Shown here: piece after piece, positions 24,702 through 34,133 of the stretch
Numbering within the stretch: the stretch's first letter is position 1
How the letters are laid out: each line of letters opens with the position of its first letter
Assembly (NCBI GenBank): GCA_965206615.1
Contig: CBDBKI010000004.1
Location: 124,001-188,000, forward strand
Source: VXNE01 sp965206615
GTDB taxonomy: Bacteria; Pseudomonadota; Gammaproteobacteria; Pseudomonadales; Azotimanducaceae
Direction of reading: 5' to 3'
Length of the DNA stretch: 64,000 bases
The notes under the pieces: generated by a model
The model's database searches: none
What the model was told of the DNA's origin: nothing
The model's input: the letters and a program-made list of their open reading frames with translations, nothing else
Translations under genes and position numbers: made by a program

Positions 24702-26399
24702 TTACCCCTCGGCCTGGTCTGCGCTCTTGTCCATCTGCCGCTTGATGAGATCTCCGAGCGTCGTCGGACCACGGAGGCGGTCGGCCTCTTTGTTGCGATG
24801 CTCGCGCAGGTTGGCGCGTTCATCGTCATGCTCCTTCGCCTTGATGGACAGGCCGAGGTAGCGGTTCTTGCGATCGACGTTGACGATCTTGACGCTCACC
24901 TCGTCCCCGGGCTTCAGGACGTTGCGCACGTCGTCGGTGCGCTCCTGGCTGATCTCGGCTGCCTTGAGGATGCCTTCGACTTCCGACGCGAGGCGTATGA
25001 CGGCTTCCCGCTGCTCGACGGTGATCACCTCACCCGTCACGATGCTGCCGCTGACGTTTTCGTTGACGTAGTCGGTGAATGCGTCCTGGTCGAGTTGCTT
25101 GATGCCCAGCGAGATGCGTTCGCGCTCCGCGTCGATGGCGAGGATGACGGTACCGATCTCCTCCCCCTTGCGATAGCGGCGTACCGCCGTTTCGCCCGGC
25201 TCGGTCCAGGAGATGTCGGACAGGTGCACGAGTCCGTCGATGCCGCCCTGCAGCCCGATGAATATGCCGAAGTCGGTGATCGACTTGATGCGGCCCTCGA
25301 TGCGCTGGCCACGCGCGCAAGTCGCCGCGAACTCGTCCCACGGGTTTGCGCGGCACTGCTTGATACCCAGCGAGATGCGGCGGCGCTCCTCGTTGATGTC
25401 GAGCACCATGACCTCCACCTGGTCGCCTACCGCGACGACCTTGGACGGGTGGACGTTCTTGTTGGTCCAGTCCATTTCGGAGACGTGCACCAGACCTTCG
25501 ACGCCCTCCTCGATTTCGGCGAAGCAACCGTAATCGGTGAGGTTCGTCACCGTGGCGGAAACCCGGGTGCCCTCCGGATAGCGTCGCGTGAGATCCACCC
25601 AGGGATCGTCGCCGAGCTGCTTCATGCCGAGCGACACGCGGTTCTTCTCGCGGTCGAACTTGAGGATCTTGATCTGTACCTCGTCGCCGACCGTCACCAC
25701 TTCGCTCGGGTGGCGAATGCGGCGCCAGGCCATGTCCGTGATGTGGAGCAGGCCGTCCACGCCGCCGAGGTCCACGAAGGCACCGTAGTCGGTGAGGTTC
25801 TTGACGATGCCCTTGATTTCCTGGCCTTCCTGCAGCGAGGCGAGCAGTTCCTCGCGCTCGGCGCTGTTTTCCTGTTCGAGCACCGCGCGCCGGGACACCA
25901 CGACGTTGTTGCGTTTCTGATCGAGCTTGATGACCTTGAAGTCGAGCGGCCGGCCTTCGAGGTGGGCCGTTTCGCGTAGCGGTCGTACGTCCACGAGCGA
26001 GCCGGGGAGAAAGGCGCGGATATCGTTGATGTCTACGGTAAAGCCACCCTTGACCCGACCGTTCATCACGCCCTGAACGACCTTGCTGTTGTCGAAGGCG
26101 TCCTCGAGCATATCCCAGCACTCGGCCCGGCGTGCCTTCTCGCGGGACAGGCGGGTCGCACCCCAGCCGTCGTCGACCGCTTCCATGGCCACCTTGACCT
26201 GATCGCCGATTTCGAGGGAGAACTCGCCCCTCTCGTTGACGAACTGGCTGCGAGGGATGACCCCCTCGGACTTCAGTCCGGCGTGGACGGTGACTACTTC
26301 GCTATCAATATCGACCACTGTGCCGGTCACGATGGAGCCTGGGGCCATCTCGATGGTGTTCAGGCTCTCCTCGAACAGATCGGTGAAACTCTCCGCCAT
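24702..26399 (-). CDS. rpsA: 30S ribosomal protein S1
   Basis: A 565-residue protein with six S1 RNA-binding repeats, recognised by the recurrent GIVKNLTDYGAFVDLGGVDG, TNLTDYGCFAEIEEGVEG and KSITDFGIFIGLQGGIDG blocks. The start MAESFTDLFEESL is that of gammaproteobacterial S1; the frame open to 26561 upstream has no similarity. S1 brings structured or weakly Shine-Dalgarno-led mRNAs to the ribosome, which suits the many GTG and TTG starts here. It lies between cmk and ihfB, the conserved order. Confidence 0.97.
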   Translation of the reverse strand: MAESFTDLFEESLNTIEMAPGSIVTGTVVDIDSEVVTVHAGLKSEGVIPRSQFVNERGEFSLEIGDQVKVAMEAVDDGWGATRLSREKARRAECWDMLEDAFDNSKVVQGVMNGRVKGGFTVDINDIRAFLPGSLVDVRPLRETAHLEGRPLDFKVIKLDQKRNNVVVSRRAVLEQENSAEREELLASLQEGQEIKGIVKNLTDYGAFVDLGGVDGLLHITDMAWRRIRHPSEVVTVGDEVQIKILKFDREKNRVSLGMKQLGDDPWVDLTRRYPEGTRVSATVTNLTDYGCFAEIEEGVEGLVHVSEMDWTNKNVHPSKVVAVGDQVEVMVLDINEERRRISLGIKQCRANPWDEFAATCARGQRIEGRIKSITDFGIFIGLQGGIDGLVHLSDISWTEPGETAVRRYRKGEEIGTVILAIDAERERISLGIKQLDQDAFTDYVNENVSGSIVTGEVITVEQREAVIRLASEVEGILKAAEISQERTDDVRNVLKPGDEVSVKIVNVDRKNRYLGLSIKAKEHDDERANLREHRNKEADRLRGPTTLGDLIKRQMDKSADQAEG

Positions 26400-26490
26400 G
26401 CTGTCTTGTTTTCCGCTTCTGGTTTCTCCCACCAAGTCGATGGGATTTGGTTGTGAATGTTCCGTACGTTCCGGGAGAGGAAGCGCCCCC

Positions 26491-27207
26491 TCAGGAAGCC
26501 GGCCCTGCGCGAGTCGGTCCCACGACCAGCCCGCGTTCCGCGGCGTGCTGAAGCACCGCATGCACCACCGCTTCGATGGACATCCGTGTCGTGTCTATCG
26601 ATACGGCATCTTCGGCGGGGGCGAGCGGTGAAACGGTACGGTTTCTGTCACGCTCGTCGCGTGCCTGGATGCTCGCGAAAAGGTCGGGCAGACTAACACT
26701 CGATCCCTTTTCCATCAACTGCTTATGACGACGGCGAGCCCGCTCCCCGACGCTCGCGTCGAGGAATATCTTGAGCTCGGCGTCGCGAAAGACGACCGTG
26801 CCCATGTCGCGTCCGTCCGCCACGAGCCCGGGCGGGGTGCGCATTCCGTGCTGGACGGCGCGTAGCGCGTTCCGCACCTCCGGCAGCTTTGCCACCCGTG
26901 ATGCGCCTGTGCTGATGCGCTCTTCCCGAATCGCTCCGCCGACCTTCGTGCCGTCCACCGTGATGGCTTCGGGTGTCTGCTCGATCGCGAGGGCGCGTGT
27001 CATCGCGCCAAGCCTGTCTGCGTCATCGAGGGCGATTTCCCGCGCGAGCCCGGCCCATGCCACGATGCGATAGAGCGCCCCGCTGTCCAGCAGTCGCCAG
27101 CCGAGGCGCCCGGCCACCAGCGCCGCGACGGTGCCCTTGCCGGAGCCGCTTGGGCCGTCGATGGCGATGACCGGTGCGCCGGGAGCGGAGCGGGGCCGGT
27201 CAGTCAT
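26491..27207 (-). CDS. cmk: Cytidylate kinase
   Basis: A 238-residue (d)CMP kinase that makes CDP/dCDP for nucleotide synthesis. It has the P-loop IDGPSGSGKGTVA, LDSGALYR for CMP binding, VADGRDMGTVVF and the lid KQLMEKG. Its start codon overlaps the tyrA end by 8 bases, so translation is coupled. In many relatives aroA lies between tyrA and cmk, but here cmk follows tyrA directly. Confidence 0.95.
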   Translation of the reverse strand: MTDRPRSAPGAPVIAIDGPSGSGKGTVAALVAGRLGWRLLDSGALYRIVAWAGLAREIALDDADRLGAMTRALAIEQTPEAITVDGTKVGGAIREERISTGASRVAKLPEVRNALRAVQHGMRTPPGLVADGRDMGTVVFRDAELKIFLDASVGERARRRHKQLMEKGSSVSLPDLFASIQARDERDRNRTVSPLAPAEDAVSIDTTRMSIEAVVHAVLQHAAERGLVVGPTRAGPAS

Positions 27208-28012
27208 CGAGCCGTTTGCGCCGCTCGCTGGCGCGTCCGAGGCGCCGCGCGAGGGCGTCCCTGTCTTCGTCTACCGTCAGCCGGGCGGCAAGCTTGCGCG
27301 CCCAATGCCCTACCGCGGCGCGGTTTTCGTACAGGATGTCGCTCCACACCGATGCGTTGGCTCCGGCAATGCGGCTGAAGTCGCGGAAGCCGTCGCCGAT
27401 CATTGCGCGCAGGGTCTCCTCTTCGAGGTCGCCAAGCACGTCCATCAGCGCGAACGCCACGAGGTGCGGCAGGTGGCTCGTGGCCGCCAGGATGTGGTCG
27501 TGTTCCTCGGCGGACCGTTCCGACACGTCAGCGCCGAGCGTGCGCCACCAGGACGCGACCCGTTCGGTGGCCGTCGGGTCGGTTTCCGGGACGGGCGTCA
27601 CGATGACGTGACGACCTTCGAAGAGGTCCGCGCGGGCTGCACCCGGGCCACTCATGTGGGAGCCGACGATCGGATGGCAGGGTACGAAGCGGCGCGGCAG
27701 CGTCTGTCGTGCCCGCAGCGATGCGATGACCGGCGCCTTGACGCTGCCGACATCGAACAGGATCGCATCGGGATAGCGCGTCGCCGCATCGCCGATGTAC
27801 TCGGGGATGCTGCTCGCCGGCGTCGCGATGCAGACCGCATCCGGTGTTTCCGACGGTTCGACCTCATCGACGACGCCGCGGGCGCGCGCCTCGGCGAGGG
27901 CATTCGGATCGACATCCCTGCCGACAACGTGCTCGAACAGGCCGCGGGCCCGGGCAGCGAGGGCGAACGAGCCACCGATCAGGCCCGTCCCGACCAGGAG
28001 CAGGGTGCTCAC
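27200..28012 (-). CDS. tyrA: Prephenate dehydrogenase
   Basis: A 270-residue NAD-dependent enzyme of tyrosine synthesis (prephenate to 4-hydroxyphenylpyruvate). The nucleotide-binding start LLLVGTGLIGGSFALAA and prephenate-site blocks VGSVKAPV, CHPIVGSHMSGPGAA and TSHLPHLVAFAL are clear. The start is a GTG overlapping the hisC stop as GTGA (28009-28012); an upstream in-frame extension lies inside hisC. There is no ACT domain, so the enzyme may escape tyrosine feedback of that type. In pseudomonads the same position holds a tyrA-aroA fusion; here no aroA part is present. Confidence 0.92.
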   Translation of the reverse strand: MSTLLLVGTGLIGGSFALAARARGLFEHVVGRDVDPNALAEARARGVVDEVEPSETPDAVCIATPASSIPEYIGDAATRYPDAILFDVGSVKAPVIASLRARQTLPRRFVPCHPIVGSHMSGPGAARADLFEGRHVIVTPVPETDPTATERVASWWRTLGADVSERSAEEHDHILAATSHLPHLVAFALMDVLGDLEEETLRAMIGDGFRDFSRIAGANASVWSDILYENRAAVGHWARKLAARLTVDEDRDALARRLGRASERRKRLDD

Positions 28013-29100
28013 ATCACCTCGCGCAAGGCCTGCAGCAGCCGTTCGTTCTCCTCGGGCAGGCCGATCGAGGCGCGCAGGTGGTTCGGCATGCCGTAATTGG
28101 CGACCGGCCGGACGATGATGCCCCTGGCGAGCAGCGCTTCGTACACCGGCATGGCGTCGCGTGCGCAGTCGAAGGTCACGAAGTTCCCGATCGACGGGAT
28201 GTGCGTTATGCCGAGGGCATCGAGCCCACCGGTCAACTGCGCCATGCCGGCGTCGTTCATGGCCCTGCTCGTCGCCGTGAAGTCCGCATCGCCAAGGGCC
28301 GCCTCCGCCGCCGTCAGGCCCATGCTCGACGTGTTGAACGGTTGGCGGATGCGGTTCATGAGGTCCGCGAACGCTGCCGTCGAGACGCTGTAGCCGACGC
28401 GCAGGCCGGCGAGACCGTGGATCTTCGAGAACGTGCGCGTGACGATGAGGTTGGGGTGGCTCGTGAGCAGCCGGACGCCGTCCGGGTAGTCCGGCTCCGA
28501 CACGTACTCGCAATAGGCCTCGTCGAGGACGACCCAGACGGACTCCGGAACGGCACGCAGGAAGGCCGTGAGTTCCCGCTCGGGTACCCACGTGCCCGTC
28601 GGATTGTTCGGATTGGCGAGGAACACGATGCGCGTTGCATCCGTGACACGGTCGCGCATGGCATCGAGATCGTGGCCCCAGTCCCGCGAAGGTACCGTCA
28701 CCAGCGTGCCGTGGGCCGCGGCGATGGCGAGGGGATACACGACGAAGCCATGGGCGTCCACGATCCCTTCCGTACCTGGCGAGATCGCCACCCGGGCGGC
28801 CAGCTCGAGGACATCGTTCGAACCGTTGCCGAGGGTGATCTGTTCGGGCGGTACGCCAAGGTGTGCACAGAGCGCGCGCTTCAGCCGGTAGCCGCTGCCG
28901 TCCGGATAACGCGACAGGTCCGTCGCGGCACGCTCGAGGGCTGCGCGCACCGCCGGCCCCGGGCCGCGCGGGTTCTCGTTGCTCGCGAGCTTCACGACAT
29001 CGGAAATGCCGAGTTCGCGCGTCAGCTCCTCGATGGGTTTGCCCGGCTGATAGGGCGTCAGCCCGGCGACGCGAGCGTTGATGTTGGCGGCATGGGCCAC
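28009..29100 (-). CDS. hisC: Histidinol-phosphate/aromatic aminotransferase
   Basis: A 363-residue class I/II PLP aminotransferase of the HisC2 type. It has the start LTPYQPGKPIEELTRELG, LGNGSNDVLELAARV, FLANPNNPTGTW and the PLP lysine in TRTFSKIHGLAGLRVGY. Placed between pheA and tyrA, it probably aminates phenylpyruvate and hydroxyphenylpyruvate (or prephenate) as well as, or instead of, imidazole acetol phosphate. It starts 3 bases after the pheA stop and overlaps tyrA by 4 bases. Confidence 0.92.
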   Translation of the reverse strand: MAHAANINARVAGLTPYQPGKPIEELTRELGISDVVKLASNENPRGPGPAVRAALERAATDLSRYPDGSGYRLKRALCAHLGVPPEQITLGNGSNDVLELAARVAISPGTEGIVDAHGFVVYPLAIAAAHGTLVTVPSRDWGHDLDAMRDRVTDATRIVFLANPNNPTGTWVPERELTAFLRAVPESVWVVLDEAYCEYVSEPDYPDGVRLLTSHPNLIVTRTFSKIHGLAGLRVGYSVSTAAFADLMNRIRQPFNTSSMGLTAAEAALGDADFTATSRAMNDAGMAQLTGGLDALGITHIPSIGNFVTFDCARDAMPVYEALLARGIIVRPVANYGMPNHLRASIGLPEENERLLQALREVM

Positions 29101-29102
29101 GG

Positions 29103-30197
29103 TCAGACGACGGCTCGCGGATAGGACCCGAGCGAGCGCACTTCGGCCGAGACCTGGCGAATCTCCGCCAGCACCTGTTCGATGGTCGCCTGGGACTCGT
29201 GCCCGTCGAAGTCGATGAAGAACACGTAGTTCCAGTTACCGACGCGGGACGGGCGCGTTTCGATCCGGCTCAGGTCGATACCGTGGCGGTGGAACGGCTC
29301 AAGCACGCTGTACAGGGCGCCGGGCTCGTTGCGTGTCGAGACGAGAACCGATGTCTTGTCGTGGCCGCTCGGGCCGACTTCCTGATTGCCGAGGACCAGA
29401 AAGCGGGTCTTGTTGTCCGGCTCGTCCTCGATCTTCGTCGCGAGGATGCGCAGGCCGTAGCGTTCTGCGGCCATCTCCCCGGCTATGGCGCCGGCGCCGT
29501 CGGTTTGCGCTGCGACCCGGGCCGCTTCGGCATTGCTCGCCAGCGGCGCGCGGCGGATGCCGGGATAGTGGCTGTCGAGCCAGCGCCGGCACTGGGCCAG
29601 GGACTGTTCGTGGGAATAGATGGCAGTGATCGAGTCGCTCGTGCCCTTGGAGAGGAAGGCGTGGTGGATGGGCAGCTCCACCTCGCCGCAGATGCGCACG
29701 TTCGAGGTCATGAAGCAGTCGAGCGTGTGGTTGACCATCCCCTCGGTGCTGTTTTCGACCGGCACGACCCCGCAGTGGGCGGAGCCCGACTCCACCTCCC
29801 GAAACACCTCGTCGATGGAGGTCTGCGCCCGGGTCGTCGCGAAGTGGCCGAACTGCTTTATGACGGCCGCTTCGGTGTACGTGCCGGTGGGCCCGAGGTA
29901 GGCCACGGTCAGGGGCTGCTCCAGCGACAGGCAACACGAGATGATCTCCCGGAACAGGCGCGCCATGTCGTCGTCCGGCAGCGGTCCGGTGTTCTCCGCG
30001 CGGACGCGCTTCAGGATCTGGGCTTCCCGTTCCGGCCGGTAGAAGACGGGTGCCTCGTCGCCGAGATCCGCGGACTTGATCTCCGCCACGCGTTGCGCGC
30101 AGGCGGCGCGTTCGTTCAGGAGCCGCGCGAGGTCCTGGTCGATCTCGTCTATGCGCTTCCTGACGTCGCCGAGTTGGTCCTCCATGGTTCCGGTCAC
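29103..30197 (-). CDS. pheA: Bifunctional chorismate mutase/prephenate dehydratase (P-protein)
   Basis: A 364-residue enzyme that makes phenylpyruvate from chorismate. Residues 1-95 are an AroQ-type chorismate mutase (RKRIDEIDQDLARLLNERAA). The prephenate dehydratase domain follows (VAYLGPTGTYTEAA, GVVPVENSTEGMVNHTLDCF, ETDK-like TKIEDEPDNKTRFLVLG). The C-terminal ACT domain (NEPGALYSVLEPFHRHGIDL, ETRPSR) should bind phenylalanine for feedback. The start is a GTG with AGGAG five bases upstream; an ATG four codons later lacks a site. Confidence 0.95.
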   Translation of the reverse strand: MTGTMEDQLGDVRKRIDEIDQDLARLLNERAACAQRVAEIKSADLGDEAPVFYRPEREAQILKRVRAENTGPLPDDDMARLFREIISCCLSLEQPLTVAYLGPTGTYTEAAVIKQFGHFATTRAQTSIDEVFREVESGSAHCGVVPVENSTEGMVNHTLDCFMTSNVRICGEVELPIHHAFLSKGTSDSITAIYSHEQSLAQCRRWLDSHYPGIRRAPLASNAEAARVAAQTDGAGAIAGEMAAERYGLRILATKIEDEPDNKTRFLVLGNQEVGPSGHDKTSVLVSTRNEPGALYSVLEPFHRHGIDLSRIETRPSRVGNWNYVFFIDFDGHESQATIEQVLAEIRQVSAEVRSLGSYPRAVV

Positions 30198-30221
30198 TCG
30201 TCTCCTGTCACACTCGTACTG

Positions 30222-31304
30222 TCAGGCTGCCTGGGCTTCGAACGTGCTCATGAACTCGATGAGCGCATCGACCGCCTCCTCGGGCACCGCATTGTAGAGG
30301 CTCGCACGCATTCCCCCAACGCTGCGGTGGCCCTTCAGGTTGAGCAGACCGGCCGCTTCGGCTTCCTGCAGGAAGCGTTTGTCCTGGGCGGGGTCTGCCA
30401 GCGTGAAGGGCACGTTCATCAGGGAGCGGTCCGCCTCGCGCACGGGGCAGCGGTAGAAATTGCTGGCGTCGATCGCCGCGTAGAGCCTGGCGGCCTTGCG
30501 GCGGTTGCGTTCGGCCATGACGGCCAACCCTCCCATGCCCTTGAGCCAGTCGAAGACGAGCCCGGCAAGGTACCAGTTGTAGGTCGGCGGAGTGTTCAGC
30601 ATCGATCCCGCCCTGGCGTGGGCGAGGTAGTCGAGCATGTCCGGGGTCCCGGCGCGAGCCCGTCCGGCGAGGTCCTTGCGGATGATGACCACCGTCAGCC
30701 CGACGGGACCGAGGTTCTTCTGGGCGCCGGCGTAGATGACGCCGAACCGGCTCACGTCGAGGGGGCGCGACAGCAACGTGGACGACAGGTCCGCCACCAG
30801 CGGCGCCTCGAGGGCGGCCGGATAGTCGTGGTATTCGACGCCGCCGATCGTCTCGTTGCCGGTGACGTGCAGGTACGCTGCCCCGGGCGTGAGCTCCCAG
30901 CTCGAAACCGGCGGCGCTTGCGTGAAGTTCTGGTCCTCGGACGAAGCGGCGATGTGTACGCGGCAGAGCTTCTGCGCCGCGGCGATCGCCTTGGTGCCCC
31001 ACGATCCCGTGTGCACGTAGTCCGCCACGGAGTCCTGTTCGGCCAGGTTGAGCGGCACCATGGAGAACTGCAGCGTGGCGCCGCCCTGCAGGAACAGGAC
31101 GTAGTAGGCGTCTCCGACGCCGAGCAACTCGCGGAAGTCCGCTTCGGCGCGTTCGGCGATATCGATGAACTCGGGGCTCCGGTGGCTCATCTCCATCACG
31201 GAGAGGCCCCGGCCGGCGTAGTCGAGCATTTCATCCCGGGCCCGTTCGAGTACCGGCAGGGGCAATGCGGCCGGGCCGGGGGAGAAGTTGTGCAGGCGCG
31301 TCAT
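30222..31304 (-). CDS. serC: Phosphoserine aminotransferase
   Basis: A 360-residue PLP enzyme that makes phosphoserine from 3-phosphohydroxypyruvate and also serves pyridoxal synthesis. The family start NFSPGPAALPLPVLE, VLFLQGGATLQFSMVPLN and the PLP lysine in YAGAQKNLGPVGLTVV are present, with the C-terminal HRSVGGMRASLYNAVP. ATG 31304 has AAGGAG in good position; the frame open to 31391 upstream has no similarity. It sits between gyrA and pheA, as in many gammaproteobacteria. Confidence 0.96.
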   Translation of the reverse strand: MTRLHNFSPGPAALPLPVLERARDEMLDYAGRGLSVMEMSHRSPEFIDIAERAEADFRELLGVGDAYYVLFLQGGATLQFSMVPLNLAEQDSVADYVHTGSWGTKAIAAAQKLCRVHIAASSEDQNFTQAPPVSSWELTPGAAYLHVTGNETIGGVEYHDYPAALEAPLVADLSSTLLSRPLDVSRFGVIYAGAQKNLGPVGLTVVIIRKDLAGRARAGTPDMLDYLAHARAGSMLNTPPTYNWYLAGLVFDWLKGMGGLAVMAERNRRKAARLYAAIDASNFYRCPVREADRSLMNVPFTLADPAQDKRFLQEAEAAGLLNLKGHRSVGGMRASLYNAVPEEAVDALIEFMSTFEAQAA

Positions 31305-31392
31305 GGTGCTCCTTGATCCGATGGCGGGCGAGAGTGTCCGACCCGCGACGAGGCCCTCCGAAGACGAGGCCCGTCCCTGGGTGCGTCCCACG

Positions 31393-34050
31393 TCAGGCGT
31401 TTGTCGAGTCGGGTGCGTCCGCGGTGGGTTCGCCGTTCTCCGGCGCGTCCGGGCTCTCGCCCGCGTCGCCGTTGTCGGATTCGACGATGCGTTCGAGACC
31501 GACGAGGTGCTCCTCTTCGCGTAACGCGATGAGCTTCACGCCCTGCGTGTTGCGACCCACGAGGGAGACTTCGTCGGCGCTGGTCCGGACCAGCGTGCCC
31601 TGGTCGCTGATGAGCACGATCTCGTCGCCCTCGAACACCTGCGCCGCGCCGACCAGCGGGCCGTTGCGTTGGCCGCCCTGCATCGCGATCACGCCCATCG
31701 CTCCGCGTCCCTTCACGGGGAACTCCTCGAGTCGGGTGCGCTTGCCGTAGCCGTTCCGGCTTGCGGTCAGCACGAAACCGCCGCTCGGGATGATGAGCGA
31801 GATGACGGAGTGGCCCCTGCCGAGGCGGATGCCGCGCACGCCGCGGGCGGTGCGGCTCAGGGCGCGTACGTCGGATTCCTTGAAGCGCACCGCCTTGCCG
31901 GAACTGGCGACGAGCAGGATGTCCGAATAGCCGTCGGTCAGGGCGACGCCGACCAGGTGGTCGCCCTCGGACAGATCGATGGCAATAAGGCCCAGGGAGC
32001 GCGGCCGGGCAAAGCGCTGGAGCGGGGTCTTCTTGACCGTGCCGTTCGCGGTGGCCATGAACACGAAGGCATCCCGCGAAACGCCTTCCTCCTGCGCGTG
32101 CTTCTTCATGGGCAGCAGCGTCGTGATGCGCTCGTCGGAGTCGAGCTGGAGCATGTTCACGAGTGGGCGGCCCTTGGCGCCTCGGCTACCTTGTGGAATC
32201 TGGAAGACGCGCAGCCAGTAGACCTTGCCCCTGTTCGAGAAGCACAGCAGCGTGTCGTGCGAGTTGGCGGTCAGGACGTGTTCGACGAAGTCCTCGTCCT
32301 TGACGGATGTCGCCGCCTTGCCGCGTCCGCCCCGGCGCTGCGCCTGGTAGACGTCGAGTGGCTGCGTCTTTGCATACCCCTGGTGGGACACGGTGACCAC
32401 CATGTCCTCTTCGGTGATCAGATCCTCGGCGCTGAGATCCTGGTGGGAACTCTGGATTTCCGTGCGGCGTTCGTCCCCGTAACGGTCGCGAATCTCGGTC
32501 AGCTCGTCGCGGATCACGCTCTCCAGGCGCTGCTTGGAGCCGAGGATCTCCGTCAGGTCGCGGATCTCGTCGAGGATCTTGCCGTAGTCGTCCATCAACC
32601 GGTCCCGCTGCAACGCCGTCAGGCGCTGCAACTGCATGTCCAGGATGCCCTGGGCCTGCTGCTCGGACAAAAGGTAGGCGCCGTCCCGGAACCCGAACTC
32701 CTCGCCGAGGTCCTCCGGCCGACATGCATCGCTGCCCGCGCGCGTCATGAGTTCCGCGACCGATTCCGATGGGAAGCGCCGCGTCATCAACTCCGCGCGT
32801 GCGACCGCCGGCGTCGACGACTTGCGGATGAGCTCGACCACCGTGTCGATGTTCTCGAGCGCGACCGCCTGGCCTTCGAGTAGATGTCCGCGACGCCGCG
32901 CCTGGCGCAGCAGGTAGAGCGTGCGCCGGTTGATCACTTCCCGCCGGTGCTTCAGGAAGGCGTCCAGCATCTCCTTCAGGTTGAGGAGCTTGGGCTGGCG
33001 GTCCGCGAGGGCGACGCAGTTGATGCCGAAGACGGACTGCAGCTGGGTCTGCGCGTAGAGGTTGTTCAGCACGACCTCGCCGGAGTCGCCGCGGCGTACT
33101 TCGATGACGATCCGCAGGCCGTCCTTGTCGGACTCGTCGCGCAGTTCCGTGATGCCCTCGATCTTCTTGTCGCGCGCCAGCTCGGCGATCTTCTCGATGA
33201 GGCGCGCCTTGTTCAGCTGATACGGGATCTCGGTGACGACGATCGTGTCCTTGCCGCTCTTGTCGGACTCCACCGTCGCCCGGGCGCGGACATAGATGCG
33301 CCCGCGGCCCGTGCGATAGGCCTGCACGATGCCCGCACGTCCGTTGATGATGCCGCCGGTGGGGAAGTCCGGCCCCGTGATGTGCAGGAGCAGGTCGTCG
33401 ACGGTCGTGTCCGGCTCGTCGAGCAGGGCCAGACAACCGCCGATGACCTCCGTCAGGTTGTGCGGCGGTATGTTCGTCGCGAGACCCACGGCGATGCCGG
33501 AGGAGCCGTTCAGCAGGAGGTTCGGCACGCGCGTCGGCAGCACCTGCGGCATGGTCAGCGTTTCGTCGTAGTTCGGGACGAAGTCGACCGTTTCCTTGTC
33601 GAGGTCCGCGAGCAGCTCGTCTGCGATCCGTGCCATGCGCACTTCCGTGTAACGCATGGCGGCGGGCGGGTCGCCGTCGACGGAACCGAAGTTGCCCTGC
33701 CCGTCCACGAGCAGGTAGCGCAAGGAGAAGTCCTGCGCCATGCGCACGATCGTGTCGTAGATGGCCTGGTCGCCGTGCGGGTGGTACTTGCCCATCACCT
33801 CGCCGACCACCCGCGCGGACTTCATGTAAGGGCGGTTGTAGGTGTTGTTGAGCTCGGCCATCGCGTAGAGGACGCGCTTGTGCACGGGCTTCAGCCCGTC
33901 GCGTACGTCGGGCAGGGCGCGCCCGACGATCACGCTCATCGCGTAGTCGAGATACGACCGCTTGAGCTCGTCTTCGATGTTGACCGAGAGGATTTCACGG
34001 CCGCGGCCTCCGCCGCCTGTTGCGGTGGATTCGGACCCTGTATCGGACAT
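31393..34050 (-). CDS. gyrA: DNA gyrase subunit A (Gln at the quinolone position)
   Basis: An 885-residue gyrase A subunit. The catalytic tyrosine is Tyr134 in AAMRYTEVRM, the C-terminal propeller carries the GyrA box QRRGGRG at 571-577, and the acidic tail is normal for gammaproteobacteria. The quinolone-determining segment reads HPHGDQAIYD. Gln95 replaces the serine found at E. coli position 83, while Asp99 (E. coli 87) is kept, the offset of 12 being confirmed by the catalytic tyrosine. It heads the gyrA-serC-pheA-hisC-tyrA-cmk-rpsA line. A minisatellite lies in its upstream region. Confidence 0.97.
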   Translation of the reverse strand: MSDTGSESTATGGGGRGREILSVNIEDELKRSYLDYAMSVIVGRALPDVRDGLKPVHKRVLYAMAELNNTYNRPYMKSARVVGEVMGKYHPHGDQAIYDTIVRMAQDFSLRYLLVDGQGNFGSVDGDPPAAMRYTEVRMARIADELLADLDKETVDFVPNYDETLTMPQVLPTRVPNLLLNGSSGIAVGLATNIPPHNLTEVIGGCLALLDEPDTTVDDLLLHITGPDFPTGGIINGRAGIVQAYRTGRGRIYVRARATVESDKSGKDTIVVTEIPYQLNKARLIEKIAELARDKKIEGITELRDESDKDGLRIVIEVRRGDSGEVVLNNLYAQTQLQSVFGINCVALADRQPKLLNLKEMLDAFLKHRREVINRRTLYLLRQARRRGHLLEGQAVALENIDTVVELIRKSSTPAVARAELMTRRFPSESVAELMTRAGSDACRPEDLGEEFGFRDGAYLLSEQQAQGILDMQLQRLTALQRDRLMDDYGKILDEIRDLTEILGSKQRLESVIRDELTEIRDRYGDERRTEIQSSHQDLSAEDLITEEDMVVTVSHQGYAKTQPLDVYQAQRRGGRGKAATSVKDEDFVEHVLTANSHDTLLCFSNRGKVYWLRVFQIPQGSRGAKGRPLVNMLQLDSDERITTLLPMKKHAQEEGVSRDAFVFMATANGTVKKTPLQRFARPRSLGLIAIDLSEGDHLVGVALTDGYSDILLVASSGKAVRFKESDVRALSRTARGVRGIRLGRGHSVISLIIPSGGFVLTASRNGYGKRTRLEEFPVKGRGAMGVIAMQGGQRNGPLVGAAQVFEGDEIVLISDQGTLVRTSADEVSLVGRNTQGVKLIALREEEHLVGLERIVESDNGDAGESPDAPENGEPTADAPDSTNA

Positions 34051-34133
34051 CGGCGGCTAGGTTGAAACTGGTGAAGTCAAGCGGGCGATTTTAGCACGGT
34101 GGGGGGTCCGCTCCGGGCGGACGCGGCGCCTCC

